Below, in pieces: positions 1 through 9,457 of a stretch of 64,000 nucleotides of DNA. Below the pieces are notes generated by a model. The model was not told the DNA's origin. It saw only the letters and a program-made list of their open reading frames with translations, and did not search any database. Source of the stretch: Mannheimia pernigra (lineage in GTDB: Bacteria > Pseudomonadota > Gammaproteobacteria > Enterobacterales > Pasteurellaceae). Made by a program: the position numbers and the translations under genes. Where the stretch lies: assembly GCF_013377995.1 (NCBI RefSeq), contig NZ_CP055305.1, positions 1,116,001 to 1,180,000 on the forward strand. Direction: 5' to 3'. Each line of letters begins with the position of its first letter. The first letter of the stretch is position 1.

Positions 1-413
1 GCTGTTTGGATTGTTTTGCAGGTAGCGGCTCTCTAGGTTTTGAGGCACTCTCTCGTCAAGCACAAGCGGTTATTTTTTTGGAAAAATTTGCAAATGCGGC
101 TAATCAATTAAAAAAAAATCTGCAAACGCTAAAAACAGAAAACAGCACAGTTATTCAGACCGATACCTTGCAATATCTCGCAAATAAAAATAGTGGCAAG
201 TTGTTTGATATTGTATTTATCGATCCGCCTTTTCATCAAAATTTAGTGCCACAAGTATTAAATTTATTAAAAGAAAACAATTGGTTGGCAGAAAATGCGA
301 TTTTGTATGTGGAAACCGAGAAAAACCATAGCCCGTTAGATTTGCCTGAAGATTGGCAGATTTTAAAAGAGAAAGTATCTGGAATGGTCGTAAGTCGCCT
401 AATTCAAACATAA
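1..413 (+). CDS. rsmD: 16S rRNA m2G966 methyltransferase RsmD, 5' truncated
   Basis: C-terminal part of the SAM-dependent methyltransferase that makes m2G966 in 16S rRNA. The frame is already open at the window edge, so the start lies outside. Visible motifs are the SAM-binding FAGSGSLGFEALSR and the catalytic DPPF (in IDPPFHQN), which is typical of N2-guanine methyltransferases. The end matches the family's usual C-terminus. A spacer of about 80 bases separates it from the next gene. Function is inferred from family motifs. Confidence 0.9.
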   Translation, partial: CLDCFAGSGSLGFEALSRQAQAVIFLEKFANAANQLKKNLQTLKTENSTVIQTDTLQYLANKNSGKLFDIVFIDPPFHQNLVPQVLNLLKENNWLAENAILYVETEKNHSPLDLPEDWQILKEKVSGMVVSRLIQT

Positions 414-492
414 TCTTTTTGTTTTTTATAACTAAAAGATATAGAATAAAGGCTGTCTATATAACATTTTTGTAACAATACAAAGAATTAAT

Positions 493-804
493 ATGAAAAA
501 ATTAACACCTGATGAAGCAATTGATATTGCTTACGATATCTTCTTAGAAATGGCGGGCGAAAATTTAGATCCTGCTGATATTTTTCTGTTCAACCTCCAG
601 TTTGAAGAGAGAGGTGCAGTTGAAATGGTCGAAACCTCGGAAGATTGGGATCAGGAAATCGGTACATTAATTGACCCAGATGCTTTTGCTGAAGTCTGGG
701 TTGGTTTAGTTAATGAGCAAGATGAAATGGACGATGTGTTTGCCCGTTTTTTAATTTCTCACGATGAAGAAAATCGTGAATATCACGTTGTTTGGAAAGA
801 ATAA
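493..804 (+). CDS. DsDNA-mimic protein, YciU/HI1450 (DUF440) family
   Basis: Small, very acidic protein of 103 residues, similar in length and layout to H. influenzae HI1450, whose structure suggested a double-stranded DNA mimic. The N-terminus LTPDEAIDIAYDIFLEMA and a high Asp/Glu content (EDWDQE, NEQDEMDD) fit the family. It starts at an ATG after an AT-rich stretch and lies 15 bases upstream of the flavin reductase gene, so the two may be co-transcribed. The partner protein is unknown; the DNA-mimic role is family knowledge and not shown here. Confidence 0.85.
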   Translation: MKKLTPDEAIDIAYDIFLEMAGENLDPADIFLFNLQFEERGAVEMVETSEDWDQEIGTLIDPDAFAEVWVGLVNEQDEMDDVFARFLISHDEENREYHVVWKE

Positions 805-819
805 ATAATAAGGAAAAAT

Positions 820-1332
820 ATGTCGAACATTGATATTTCTCAACCAATAGAAGCTTCATTACAATTTCGTGAAGCAATGGCTCATTTATCATCAGCGGTC
901 AGTATTGTGACGACTAATGGCGTGGCAGGCAAAGCAGGGCTTACGGTGTCGTCTGTTAGCTCAGTAACGGATGCTCCACCAACAATTTTGTTTTGCATTA
1001 ATAAAAATAGTCACGTACACGATATTATCAAACAAAATGGGAAGGTTTGCATTAATGTATTAAGCCACGAACAAGCCGATATTGCTAAGCATTTTGCGTC
1101 AATTCTTGAAAGCACGATGGAAGAACGTTTTAGCTGGGATATTTGGGATAATGGCTTTGATGATCAGCCTGTTTTACGCAGTGCGATTTCTGCTTTGCAA
1201 GGTAATATTATTGATGCTCATGCAGTTGGAACGCACACTATTTTTGTCGTTGAGATAAGCCATATTGATGTAAAACCAAACCATAGTCTCATTTATTTCG
1301 CTCGTCAGTTTAGATGTGTGAATATTGATTAA
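820..1332 (+). CDS. Flavin reductase, HpaC-like
   Basis: NAD(P)H:flavin oxidoreductase of the flavin_Reduct superfamily, 170 residues, single domain. N-terminal FREAMAHLSSAVSIVTTNG and the following LTVSSVSSVTDAPPTILFCI are the flavin-binding strands of the family. HpaC-type proteins supply reduced flavin to a partner monooxygenase, but no hpaB-like partner is nearby, so the substrate pathway is unknown. A ribosome binding site (AAGGAAAA) precedes the ATG. It is followed by a clear terminator, so it ends a short operon with the upstream mimic gene. Confidence 0.8.
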   Translation: MSNIDISQPIEASLQFREAMAHLSSAVSIVTTNGVAGKAGLTVSSVSSVTDAPPTILFCINKNSHVHDIIKQNGKVCINVLSHEQADIAKHFASILESTMEERFSWDIWDNGFDDQPVLRSAISALQGNIIDAHAVGTHTIFVVEISHIDVKPNHSLIYFARQFRCVNID

Positions 1333-1360
1333 TAAAATATATTTCATATAAATTTGATCA

Positions 1361-1388
1361 AATCCGACTTTTTTAGTCGGATTTTTTA
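1361..1388 (+). terminator. Rho-independent terminator after flavin reductase gene
   Basis: An 8-bp perfect stem (AATCCGAC / GTCGGATT) with a T-rich loop is followed by TTTTATT. It sits 29 bases after the flavin reductase stop. Confidence 0.85.
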
Positions 1389-1452
1389 TTGTCTGTTATT
1401 TAAAAGTGGTAAAATTTCGACCGTTTATATTTTAACGAGAAAGGAAAACGCA

Positions 1453-2325
1453 ATGGAAAACTTAATTTGCTATAAACAAATGCCAGTGTGGACAAAAGAG
1501 ACCTTACCACAAATGTTTCAAGAAAAACACAACACTAAAGTAGGTACTTGGGCAAAGCTTACCATTTTAAAAGGCTCACTTAAATACTATGAATTAACTG
1601 AAGAGGGTGAGGTAATTAAAGAAGATATTTTTGATGTCAATCACCAACGTCCAATGGTTGAGCCACAATTATGGCATAAAGTGGAAGCTCTATCTGATGA
1701 TCTAGAATGCCAGCTCGCTTTTTATTGTAAGCCTGAAGATTATTTTGCCAAAAAATACAATCTCACCGCCACCCACTCTGAAGTATTAAATGCCGTCAAT
1801 TATGTGAAAGGTGGAAAAGCCCTAGATTTAGGTTGCGGACGAGGGCGTAACTCTCTTTACCTAAATTTATTAGGCTTTGATGTTAGGGCAGTTGATCAAA
1901 ATCAGGAAAGCATTGATTTTCTCAATTATATGATAGAAAAAGAGCACGCTCAGCACATTACGGCAGATATTTATGATATTAATGAGGCGACGATTGGCAA
2001 TCAAAATGGCGAATATGATCTTGTTATTTCAACTGTGGTAATGATGTTTTTAAATCGTGATCGTATTCCCGCGATTATCGAAAATATGCAGAAAAATACT
2101 AAAGTAGGTGGTTATAATCTCATTGTTTGTGCGATGAGCACTGAGGATTATCCTTGTCCATTGCCGTTCTCTTTTACTCTTGCCGAAGGCGAGTTAGCAA
2201 ATTATTACAAAGGTTGGGAATTGGTAAAATACAATGAAGATTTAGGACATTTGCACAAAACTGATGAGCACGGCAATCGTATTCAGCTTCGTTTCACAAC
2301 AATGCTTGCGAAGAAATTAGTTTAA
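1453..2325 (+). CDS. tehB: Tellurite-resistance methyltransferase TehB (fused N-terminal domain)
   Basis: SAM-dependent methyltransferase of about 290 residues, the long TehB form seen in H. influenzae, with an N-terminal cupin-like domain (about residues 1-90) joined to a class I methyltransferase. The SAM site is LDLGCGRGRNSLYL, and post-motif residues such as YDLVISTVVMMF follow. The ATG at 1453 was chosen over an upstream in-frame codon because a GAGAAAGGA ribosome site precedes it, and the extra upstream residues overlap the terminator. TehB is linked to tellurite and oxidative stress resistance in Haemophilus. Confidence 0.92.
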   Translation: MENLICYKQMPVWTKETLPQMFQEKHNTKVGTWAKLTILKGSLKYYELTEEGEVIKEDIFDVNHQRPMVEPQLWHKVEALSDDLECQLAFYCKPEDYFAKKYNLTATHSEVLNAVNYVKGGKALDLGCGRGRNSLYLNLLGFDVRAVDQNQESIDFLNYMIEKEHAQHITADIYDINEATIGNQNGEYDLVISTVVMMFLNRDRIPAIIENMQKNTKVGGYNLIVCAMSTEDYPCPLPFSFTLAEGELANYYKGWELVKYNEDLGHLHKTDEHGNRIQLRFTTMLAKKLV

Positions 2326-2407
2326 AATCCTTTATCAGACGGGGTAAATGATAATTTGCCCCTAAATTCATATTATCAATAATGACATTTCTTTTAAAAT
2401 CCGCGTT

Positions 2408-2433
2408 TCGCAAACGTTTGCTTATGCTATAAT
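2408..2433 (+). promoter_or_regulatory. PurR operator and -10 box of purM
   Basis: The 16-mer TCGCAAACGTTTGCTT at 2408-2423 matches the PurR consensus ACGCAAACGTTTGCGT at 13 of 16 positions. A perfect TATAAT follows at 2428-2433. The operator covers the space between -35 and -10, as expected for purine repression. purM starts 37 bases downstream. Confidence 0.85.
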
Positions 2434-2469
2434 ACACTCGTTTTTTATTCATTTACTGTTGAGGTTAAA

Positions 2470-3507
2470 GTGAACAACACACAACTTAGTTACAAAGATG
2501 CCGGCGTTGATATCCACGCAGGAAACGAATTAGTAGAGCGAATTAAAGCTGATGTTAAACGAACTCGTCGCCCTGAAGTAATGGGAGGATTAGGTGGGTT
2601 TGGTGCATTATGTGCTTTACCAACCAAATACAAAGAGCCAATTTTAGTTTCAGGCACAGATGGTGTTGGCACAAAACTGCGTTTAGCGATTGATTTGAAC
2701 AAACATAATACTATCGGTCAAGATTTAGTTGCTATGTGTGTAAATGATTTAGTAGTACAAGGTGCCGAGCCCCTTTTCTTTCTAGACTATTACGCAACAG
2801 GCAAGTTAGATGTTGATGTTGCTGCAAGCGTTGTAAAAGGCATTGCTGATGGTTGTGAAATATCAGGTTGTGCATTAGTGGGTGGCGAAACTGCAGAAAT
2901 GCCAGGAATGTATCACGAAGGCGATTACGATTTAGCGGGTTTTTGCGTTGGCGTAGTTGAAAAATCAGATATTATTGATGGTTCTGCAGTAAAAGCAGGT
3001 GATGTGTTAATCGCATTAGCTTCAAGCGGCCCACACTCAAATGGATATTCATTGATTCGTAAAGTGCTAGAAGTAAGCAAAACCGATGCCGCAACTGAAT
3101 TATTAGACGGTAAACGACTTAGCGAACATTTACTTGCACCAACCAAAATCTATGTAAAATCGGTTTTAAAATTAGTAGAAGAAGTGGATGTCCACGCTAT
3201 TGCTCACTTAACTGGTGGTGGTTTTTGGGAAAATATTCCACGCGTATTGCCAGAATCGGCCAAAGCAGTCATTGATGAATCAAGTTGGCAATGGCCTGCG
3301 GTGTTTAAATGGTTACAAGAAAAAGGTAATATCAGCCGTTATGAAATGTATCGTACCTTTAACTGTGGTGTTGGAATGGTGATTGCCTTATCTGATACTG
3401 ATGCAGAAAAAGCCTTAAAGATTCTCGGAGACGCTGGCGAGAATGCTTGGATTATTGGCAAAATTGAAGAATTAGGTGCAGAAAAAGAGCAGGTAGAAAT
3501 CAACTAA
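2470..3507 (+). CDS. purM: Phosphoribosylformylglycinamidine cyclo-ligase
   Basis: AIR synthetase, 345 residues, the usual length. It converts FGAM to AIR in purine biosynthesis. Diagnostic segments are SYKDAGVDIHAGNELV near the start, GTDGVGTKLRLA (nucleotide-binding loop) and GGGFWENIPRVLP. It starts with GTG after a GAGGTTAAA ribosome site. purN, which often follows purM, is not present; the gene ends at an uptake-signal terminator, so it is monocistronic here. A PurR box upstream indicates purine repression. Confidence 0.97.
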   Translation: MNNTQLSYKDAGVDIHAGNELVERIKADVKRTRRPEVMGGLGGFGALCALPTKYKEPILVSGTDGVGTKLRLAIDLNKHNTIGQDLVAMCVNDLVVQGAEPLFFLDYYATGKLDVDVAASVVKGIADGCEISGCALVGGETAEMPGMYHEGDYDLAGFCVGVVEKSDIIDGSAVKAGDVLIALASSGPHSNGYSLIRKVLEVSKTDAATELLDGKRLSEHLLAPTKIYVKSVLKLVEEVDVHAIAHLTGGGFWENIPRVLPESAKAVIDESSWQWPAVFKWLQEKGNISRYEMYRTFNCGVGMVIALSDTDAEKALKILGDAGENAWIIGKIEELGAEKEQVEIN

Positions 3508-3531
3508 TTTGCAAAATAAATCACTTTTTTG

Positions 3532-3567
3532 ACCGCTTGTAGACAAATTACAAGCGGTATTATTTTT
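3532..3567 (+). terminator. Uptake-signal pair terminator after purM
   Basis: ACCGCTTGT (3532-3540) and ACAAGCGGT (3550-3558) form a 9-bp stem with a 9-base loop, followed by ATTATTTTT. It is an inverted DNA uptake sequence pair doubling as an intrinsic terminator. Confidence 0.8.
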
Positions 3568-3608
3568 ATCAGAGAGCGTTATTTAACGCTTCTCTTTTAA
3601 TTTAACGT

Positions 3609-4403
3609 TTAACCAAGCCACGCCGATTGGGTGAGTGGTTTACCAAAGTGGCTTTCAATCAGCCTTTTTGTAATTTGATGCTCAGGATTGAGTAGCACCT
3701 CTTTTGTTTTACCATATTCTACTACTTCTCCATTTTGCATAACCATAATTTTATCTGCAATATGCTTAATCAGCCCAATATTTTGCCCAACATAGATGTA
3801 AGCGACTCTTTGCTTTTGCTGTACATTGAGCATTAAATTAAGCAGCTGAGTTTTTACTGAGAAATCGAATGAGTTAATTGTATCATCAGCAATAATAATT
3901 TCTGGTTCTAAAATTAACGCTCTGGCAAATGCAATACGCTGTTTTTGCCCGCTCGAGGTGTCAGAAATTGGAATAAGTGCGTGCTCGGGGTACATACCAA
4001 CCAATTTTAGCGTATTAAAAATACGCTCATTTCTTTCCTGCTCGTTTAAATCCGTGGCTAATCGCAACGGGGCATCTAAAATTTGTCCAATATTATAGCT
4101 TGGATCAAAGGCATCATTTGGGTCTTGAAACATCATTCGGATATGCTTCGCCCGATATTTGTAATCGCCAAAGCGGAGTGGAGTGCCTCTAAAAATCATT
4201 TCTCCTGAAGTTAGTTCAACCATACCCGCAATCATTTTTGCCAGCGTGGATTTACCTGCCCCATTTTCGCCGATAATGGCTAATGTTTCTTTCTGGTTGA
4301 GGGTAAAGTAAACTTTTTTTACCGCATAGAAATCTTGTTTATGAAACAGGCTGGTTCGTTCAACAAAACGCTTGCTCAGATTCTGAACTTCAAGTAATGC
4401 CAT
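3609..4403 (-). CDS. sapF: Peptide ABC transporter ATP-binding protein SapF, solitary
   Basis: ATPase subunit, 264 residues, resembling SapF of the Sap peptide/potassium-linked importer. Walker A is GENGAGKST. The signature loop is degenerate (DTSSGQKQR instead of LSGGQ), as known for SapF. Walker B is IIIADD, with Asp where the catalytic Glu of most ABC ATPases sits. No sapA, B, C or D gene is adjacent: upstream lies a 260-base intergenic gap and pgk on the other strand. It must work with subunits encoded elsewhere, or be left over. The name rests on overall similarity and confidence is moderate. Confidence 0.75.
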   Translation of the reverse strand: MALLEVQNLSKRFVERTSLFHKQDFYAVKKVYFTLNQKETLAIIGENGAGKSTLAKMIAGMVELTSGEMIFRGTPLRFGDYKYRAKHIRMMFQDPNDAFDPSYNIGQILDAPLRLATDLNEQERNERIFNTLKLVGMYPEHALIPISDTSSGQKQRIAFARALILEPEIIIADDTINSFDFSVKTQLLNLMLNVQQKQRVAYIYVGQNIGLIKHIADKIMVMQNGEVVEYGKTKEVLLNPEHQITKRLIESHFGKPLTQSAWLG

Positions 4404-4589
4404 AATATTTAATAGAGAGAAATAAAGTCATAGTGTACCGTAAAAAATAAATAAAAAAAGACCGCTTGTATGATCTGCCCCAAAACCTAGGTACCTAATT
4501 TTTCAAATTGAGACATAACCTAGAAAGGCGTCGTGTTCTCTAGCGGCTATTTTCCTTAGAATAAAAATAATCAATTTATTTGATCTAGG

Positions 4590-4620
4590 TTAGACCAAAA
4601 TGATTAGAAGCTGATATAAT
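4590..4620 (+). promoter_or_regulatory. Probable pgk promoter
   Basis: TATAAT at 4615-4620 with a weak -35 (TTAGAC, 4590-4595; 19-bp spacer). A ribosome site AAGAGGAAC precedes the pgk ATG. The rest of 4404-4589 is AT-rich with one uptake signal (4463) and no gene that I can support. Confidence 0.45.
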
Positions 4621-4666
4621 CCAAGCGTTATCACGTTTTAAATTCTAATCAAAAGAGGAACAAACT

Positions 4667-5842
4667 ATGTCTGTTATTAAAATGACTGATCTTGATTTAG
4701 CAGGTAAACGCTTATTTATTAGAGCTGATCTTAATGTACCCGTAAAAGATGGCAAAGTAACATCCGATGCTCGCATTGTAGCAACCATTCCAACGTTAAA
4801 ATTAGCGCTTCAAAAAGGAGCAAAAGTAATGGTGACTTCACACTTAGGTCGTCCGACAGAGGGCGTTTTCGAGGAGTCTAACTCATTACAACCTGTAGTA
4901 GATTATTTGAACGCATCAGATTTAGGTGTTCCTGTGCGTTTAGTCCGTGATTATTTAGACGGCGTTGAGGTAAACGAAAATGAAGTTGTTGTACTTGAAA
5001 ATGTGCGTATTAATAAAGGTGAGAAGAAAAATGATCCTGAACTTGCGAAAAAATATGCAGCATTATGCGATGTATTCGTAATGGATGCATTTGGTACCGC
5101 TCACCGTGCAGAAGGCTCAACTTACGGTGTGGCAGAGTATGCCCCTGTTGCCTGTGCAGGTCCATTATTAGCCGCTGAATTAGAGGCTTTGGGTAAAGCA
5201 TTAAAAGAGCCACAACGCCCAATGTTAGCAATTGTAGGTGGTTCAAAAGTATCCACTAAATTAACTGTTCTTGACTCTCTCTCAAAAATTGCCGACCAAT
5301 TAATCGTTGGTGGCGGCATTGCAAATACCTTTATCGCAGCAGAAGGGCACGCGGTTGGTAAATCATTATACGAAGAAGATTTAATCCCTGAAGCAAAACG
5401 TTTAGCACAAGCAACTAATATTCCTGTTCCAGTTGATGTGCGTGTCGGTACCGAATTCTCTGAAACTGCACCAGCAACAGAAAAAGTGGTAAGTGAAGTG
5501 CAAGCAGAAGAATCTATTTTCGATATTGGTGAAAAATCGGCAGAACAATTAGCAGACATTATCCGCAATTCAAAAACAATTCTTTGGAATGGCCCAGTAG
5601 GCGTGTTTGAATTCCCTAACTTCCGTAAAGGAACTGAAGTGATTTCAAATGCGATTGCTGAAGCAACCGCAAACGGTGCATTCTCTATTGCAGGCGGTGG
5701 CGATACCTTAGCAGCAATTGATTTATTCGGCATTAAAGATAAAATTTCTTATATTTCAACTGGCGGTGGAGCATTCCTAGAATTCGTTGAAGGTAAGGTA
5801 TTACCAGCGGTCGAAATTTTAGAGAAACGTGCAAACGGCTAA
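4667..5842 (+). CDS. pgk: Phosphoglycerate kinase
   Basis: Glycolytic kinase, 391 residues, near the usual 387. It transfers phosphate from 1,3-bisphosphoglycerate to ADP. The N-terminal substrate motif is RLFIRADLNVPVKDG, the HLGRPTEG loop follows, and the C-terminal nucleotide site contains NGPVGVFE and GGGDTLAAI. It is followed by fba, a common glycolytic pairing, with an uptake-signal hairpin between the two. Confidence 0.97.
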   Translation: MSVIKMTDLDLAGKRLFIRADLNVPVKDGKVTSDARIVATIPTLKLALQKGAKVMVTSHLGRPTEGVFEESNSLQPVVDYLNASDLGVPVRLVRDYLDGVEVNENEVVVLENVRINKGEKKNDPELAKKYAALCDVFVMDAFGTAHRAEGSTYGVAEYAPVACAGPLLAAELEALGKALKEPQRPMLAIVGGSKVSTKLTVLDSLSKIADQLIVGGGIANTFIAAEGHAVGKSLYEEDLIPEAKRLAQATNIPVPVDVRVGTEFSETAPATEKVVSEVQAEESIFDIGEKSAEQLADIIRNSKTILWNGPVGVFEFPNFRKGTEVISNAIAEATANGAFSIAGGGDTLAAIDLFGIKDKISYISTGGGAFLEFVEGKVLPAVEILEKRANG

Positions 5843-5848
5843 TGAGTT

Positions 5849-5905
5849 ACAAGCGGTTGAAATTGCAAAAAATTTTGCAAATTTGACCGCTATTTATTAT
5901 TTATT
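5849..5905 (+). terminator. Uptake-signal hairpin between pgk and fba
   Basis: ACAAGCGGT at 5849-5857 pairs with GACCGCT at 5885-5891, and the space between holds a second dyad (TTGCAAAA / TTTTGCAA). A T-rich run follows. It probably reduces transcription from pgk into fba. Confidence 0.6.
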
Positions 5906-5944
5906 TTAACAGTGTGTTTCACACTTTATATAAGGAAGCAAAAA

Positions 5945-7021
<1,077 letters not shown>

Positions 7022-7061
7022 TTGGTAAAAAATGAACAAATTCATACCGCTTGCGTATGAT

Positions 7062-7226
7062 TTACCACAAAGTTAGACAGTTTATTAACTAAATATTGAG
7101 CTCGGTATTGTACTGGGCTCAATCCTTTTAAATCGCATTTAATGCGTTTTTGCTTGTTAAACCACATATTCTTCAATTTCTGCCTGTAATTCGGCGATGG
7201 AAGTATAAGTGCGTGAGTATTGCGAG
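7062..7226 (-). pseudogene. Remnant of IS3-family transposase C-terminus
   Basis: On the minus strand the end of an IS3-type OrfB can be read: TYTSIAELQAEIEEY in one frame, then WFNKQKRIKCDLKGLSPVQY in the next, which ends in the family's typical KGLSPVQYR tail. The two parts are separated by a one-base frameshift, and everything upstream of the catalytic region is gone. It differs from the element at 10,718-11,882, so it is an independent, older insertion. Confidence 0.6.
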
Positions 7227-7303
7227 AAGTTTATTGTGCATTTTATAATGATAAAAATGAGAATGCCTAAGAGAGATAAAATAAAATTTGATTTAGGTTA
7301 TAA

Positions 7304-7340
7304 AGTGTTGGTTTTAAATATTATGCCAACACTTTTTTAT
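7304..7340 (+). terminator. Intrinsic terminator with no obvious gene in front
   Basis: AGTGTTGG (7304-7311) and CCAACACT (7326-7333) form an 8-bp stem followed by TTTTTAT. The gene upstream on this strand is only the fba/IS remnant region. A promoter-like pair, TTGCGA (7220-7225) and TATAAT (7244-7249) with an 18-bp spacer, lies 55 bases ahead, so a short untranslated RNA of roughly 85 bases is possible. The rest of 7227-7303 holds no ORF. Confidence 0.65.
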
Positions 7341-7387
7341 TTCTAGCCATTACAATATAATGATATTCTCTTTAAAGGAGATAGATT

Positions 7388-7681
7388 ATGTCAATCAAAA
7401 TACAAAATACACCTCGTAAAATTGTTCCAGAACAAGTAACTTTTTCTAAAAATTCGCCAGTCTATATTCCTCTTTTTTTCTCAGATAAAACCATAAAAGT
7501 GCAATCGGTTTGGGAGTTAGAACTTGAAAATGGTGAGCGTGATGCAGGCAAGGTAAAGCGTAATCGTATTCAATTTAACTGTTTACCTGTAGGTTGTCAT
7601 AAATTAACCGTTATTAGTGGAACCCCTCTTTTAGGGCAAGGCACAAAGATTTGTGAGTGTTTATTATATATTAATGAATAG
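7388..7681 (+). CDS. Short protein resembling the N-terminal domain of MalQ
   Basis: 97 residues, with a good ribosome site (AAAGGAGA). The segment VWELELENGERDAGKV then CLPVGCHKLTVI resembles the N-terminal beta-sandwich of 4-alpha-glucanotransferase (E. coli MalQ has WLLTTEEGT... LPEGYHTLTLT in the same order). The catalytic (beta/alpha)8 barrel is absent; the gene stops and a terminator follows. It is either a relic of malQ or a free-standing domain. The assignment is from memory of the family and needs a profile search. Confidence 0.5.
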   Translation: MSIKIQNTPRKIVPEQVTFSKNSPVYIPLFFSDKTIKVQSVWELELENGERDAGKVKRNRIQFNCLPVGCHKLTVISGTPLLGQGTKICECLLYINE

Positions 7682-7771
7682 TAATGAACCGTGAATTTAA
7701 GTATAAAATGTGAATGGCTAAAGCGGTCATATTTTCTAATTAATTTGCAAATTATGTAAAGACAAATAATA

Positions 7772-7812
7772 AAAAAACCTGATTTGCTAAGATAGCTAGT
7801 CAGGTTTTTATT
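7772..7812 (+). terminator. Bidirectional terminator between the MalQ-like ORF and potC
   Basis: AAACCTGA (7775-7782) pairs with TCAGGTTT (7800-7807), with an A-run before and a T-run after. It can therefore serve both the plus-strand ORF and potC on the minus strand. Confidence 0.8.
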
Positions 7813-7826
7813 TTAGTCAAATGAGT

Positions 7827-8594
7827 TTATGCTTTTTTTCTTACTACTAACTGGCTTAATAATACAAGCGTTAATGAGAATATAATCATAATTGTTGCTA
7901 ATGCATTTACCTCTGGGGTTACTCCTGTTTTAACCAATGAGAAAATCTTCAATGGTAAGACTTCGTAACTTGGGCTTGTTACAAATGAGGATACGATAAC
8001 GTCATCTAATGAAATCGTAAAACTCAGTAACCAGCCTGAAATAATTGAAGGTAATGCCAGTGGTAAAATAATTTTGCGTAAAATCGTTACTTCGCTTGCA
8101 CCTAAATCTTTCGCTGCTTCTAACATTTTTCCATCAAAGTCGCTTAAACGTGATGAAATTGCAATCACGACATAAGGTAAACAGAACGTAATATGAGCAA
8201 TTAAGAGCGAAATAAAACCTAGTTTAATACCTAAGATCATAAATAATACAAGCATAGCTACTGCCATTACGATATCAGGCGACATCATTACCACAAACAA
8301 CATACCGCCTACTAATTTTTTACCACGGAAACGGTAACGATAAAGTGCAATTGAGGTTAGTGCACCTAAAATTGTAGAGAGTGTTGCGGCAAAGAACGCA
8401 ATCGTTAATGAGTTCAGTGTCGCTTGTACCAGGGTGTCGTTGTTGAATAAACGCTCATACCAATTCCAAGTAAAGCCTTTCCAGTTCAAACCAAAGCGGT
8501 CTGCATTAAAGGAATTTAGCACTAAAATAATAATTGGAATATATAGATACGCAAACACCGCTAACATAAAAAGGTTTTTAAACATCTTTTTCAT
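7827..8594 (-). CDS. potC: Spermidine/putrescine ABC permease PotC
   Basis: Inner-membrane permease of 255 residues, six predicted membrane helices, beginning with LFMLAVFAYLYIPIIILVLN as in PotC. The binding-protein-dependent transport motif EAAKDLGASEVTILRKIILP couples it to the ATPase. It is the last gene of potA-potB-potC; its ATG shares one base with the potB stop (TAATG). A terminator follows directly, and potD, the usual fourth gene, is missing here. Confidence 0.93.
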   Translation of the reverse strand: MKKMFKNLFMLAVFAYLYIPIIILVLNSFNADRFGLNWKGFTWNWYERLFNNDTLVQATLNSLTIAFFAATLSTILGALTSIALYRYRFRGKKLVGGMLFVVMMSPDIVMAVAMLVLFMILGIKLGFISLLIAHITFCLPYVVIAISSRLSDFDGKMLEAAKDLGASEVTILRKIILPLALPSIISGWLLSFTISLDDVIVSSFVTSPSYEVLPLKIFSLVKTGVTPEVNALATIMIIFSLTLVLLSQLVVRKKA

Positions 8595-9457
8595 TATTCA
8601 AGCTCCACCTTTTTATTTAACAATTTATTCGCACGGTAGTAAACATAGAGCATTAATGCCATTAAAAGAGTTAAGGCAATACTGACTGCAGAGCCTAAAG
8701 CAAACTGATTAGTATTTAAGAACAAGCTCTTAATAATATTCCCTACCAATGGAGTTTTACCACCGCCTAATAAGTCTGCTACGTAGAACATTCCCATTGC
8801 CGGGAGTAAGACTAATAAGCAACCAGCTACAATTCCTGGCATTGTAAGTGGAATAGTAATTCGAACAAAACGTTGGAATGCATTTGCTCCTAAGTCTTTT
8901 GCAGCTTCTAATAAGCGATGATCAATTTTCTCAATTGATGAATAAAGTGGCAAAATCATAAATGGTAATAGGATATAAACTAAACCAATAATAATGGCAA
9001 TTTCTGAGTTTAATAAACGCAGAGGTTCATTGATTAGCCCAATTGCTAGCAAGGTTTCATTTAAAACCCCTTTCACACCTAAGAAAATTTTAATACCGTA
9101 AATACGAATGAGTGAGTTAGTCCAGAAAGGTAACACTACTAAGAAAAGTAAAAACGGACGCAATTTTGCAGGCATTTTTGCGATGAACAACGCAAAAGGA
9201 TAACCAATAATTAAACAGAAAAACGTTGCAGTACCTGCCATATAAAGCGAGTTCCACAATACGGTTGCGTAAGTATCATTAAATAATGATTTATACGCAT
9301 CTAAACTAAACGCAAAATCAACAAAGTATTGGCTTTGACGATTTTCTGTTAAGAAACTGATAATTAAAACGAGTACGTTCGGTACTAATACGAAAAGTAA
9401 TAACCAACCGAAAATAGTTGCGACCGCACCATTTTGGAATTTGTTATTCGCCTTCAT
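8594..9457 (-). CDS. potB: Spermidine/putrescine ABC permease PotB
   Basis: Second permease of the polyamine importer, 287 residues with about six membrane segments. The cytoplasmic loop EAAKDLGANAFQRFVRITIP is the EAA motif that contacts PotA. Its start overlaps the end of potA by 14 bases and its stop touches potC, so translation is coupled. Confidence 0.93.
   Translation of the reverse strand: MKANNKFQNGAVATIFGWLLLFVLVPNVLVLIISFLTENRQSQYFVDFAFSLDAYKSLFNDTYATVLWNSLYMAGTATFFCLIIGYPFALFIAKMPAKLRPFLLFLVVLPFWTNSLIRIYGIKIFLGVKGVLNETLLAIGLINEPLRLLNSEIAIIIGLVYILLPFMILPLYSSIEKIDHRLLEAAKDLGANAFQRFVRITIPLTMPGIVAGCLLVLLPAMGMFYVADLLGGGKTPLVGNIIKSLFLNTNQFALGSAVSIALTLLMALMLYVYYRANKLLNKKVELE

Noticed and set aside
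4490..4560. Possible transposase tail on the minus strand before pgk (reading DAFLGYVSI)
   Set aside because: Too short, with no inverted repeat or second motif to support an IS remnant.
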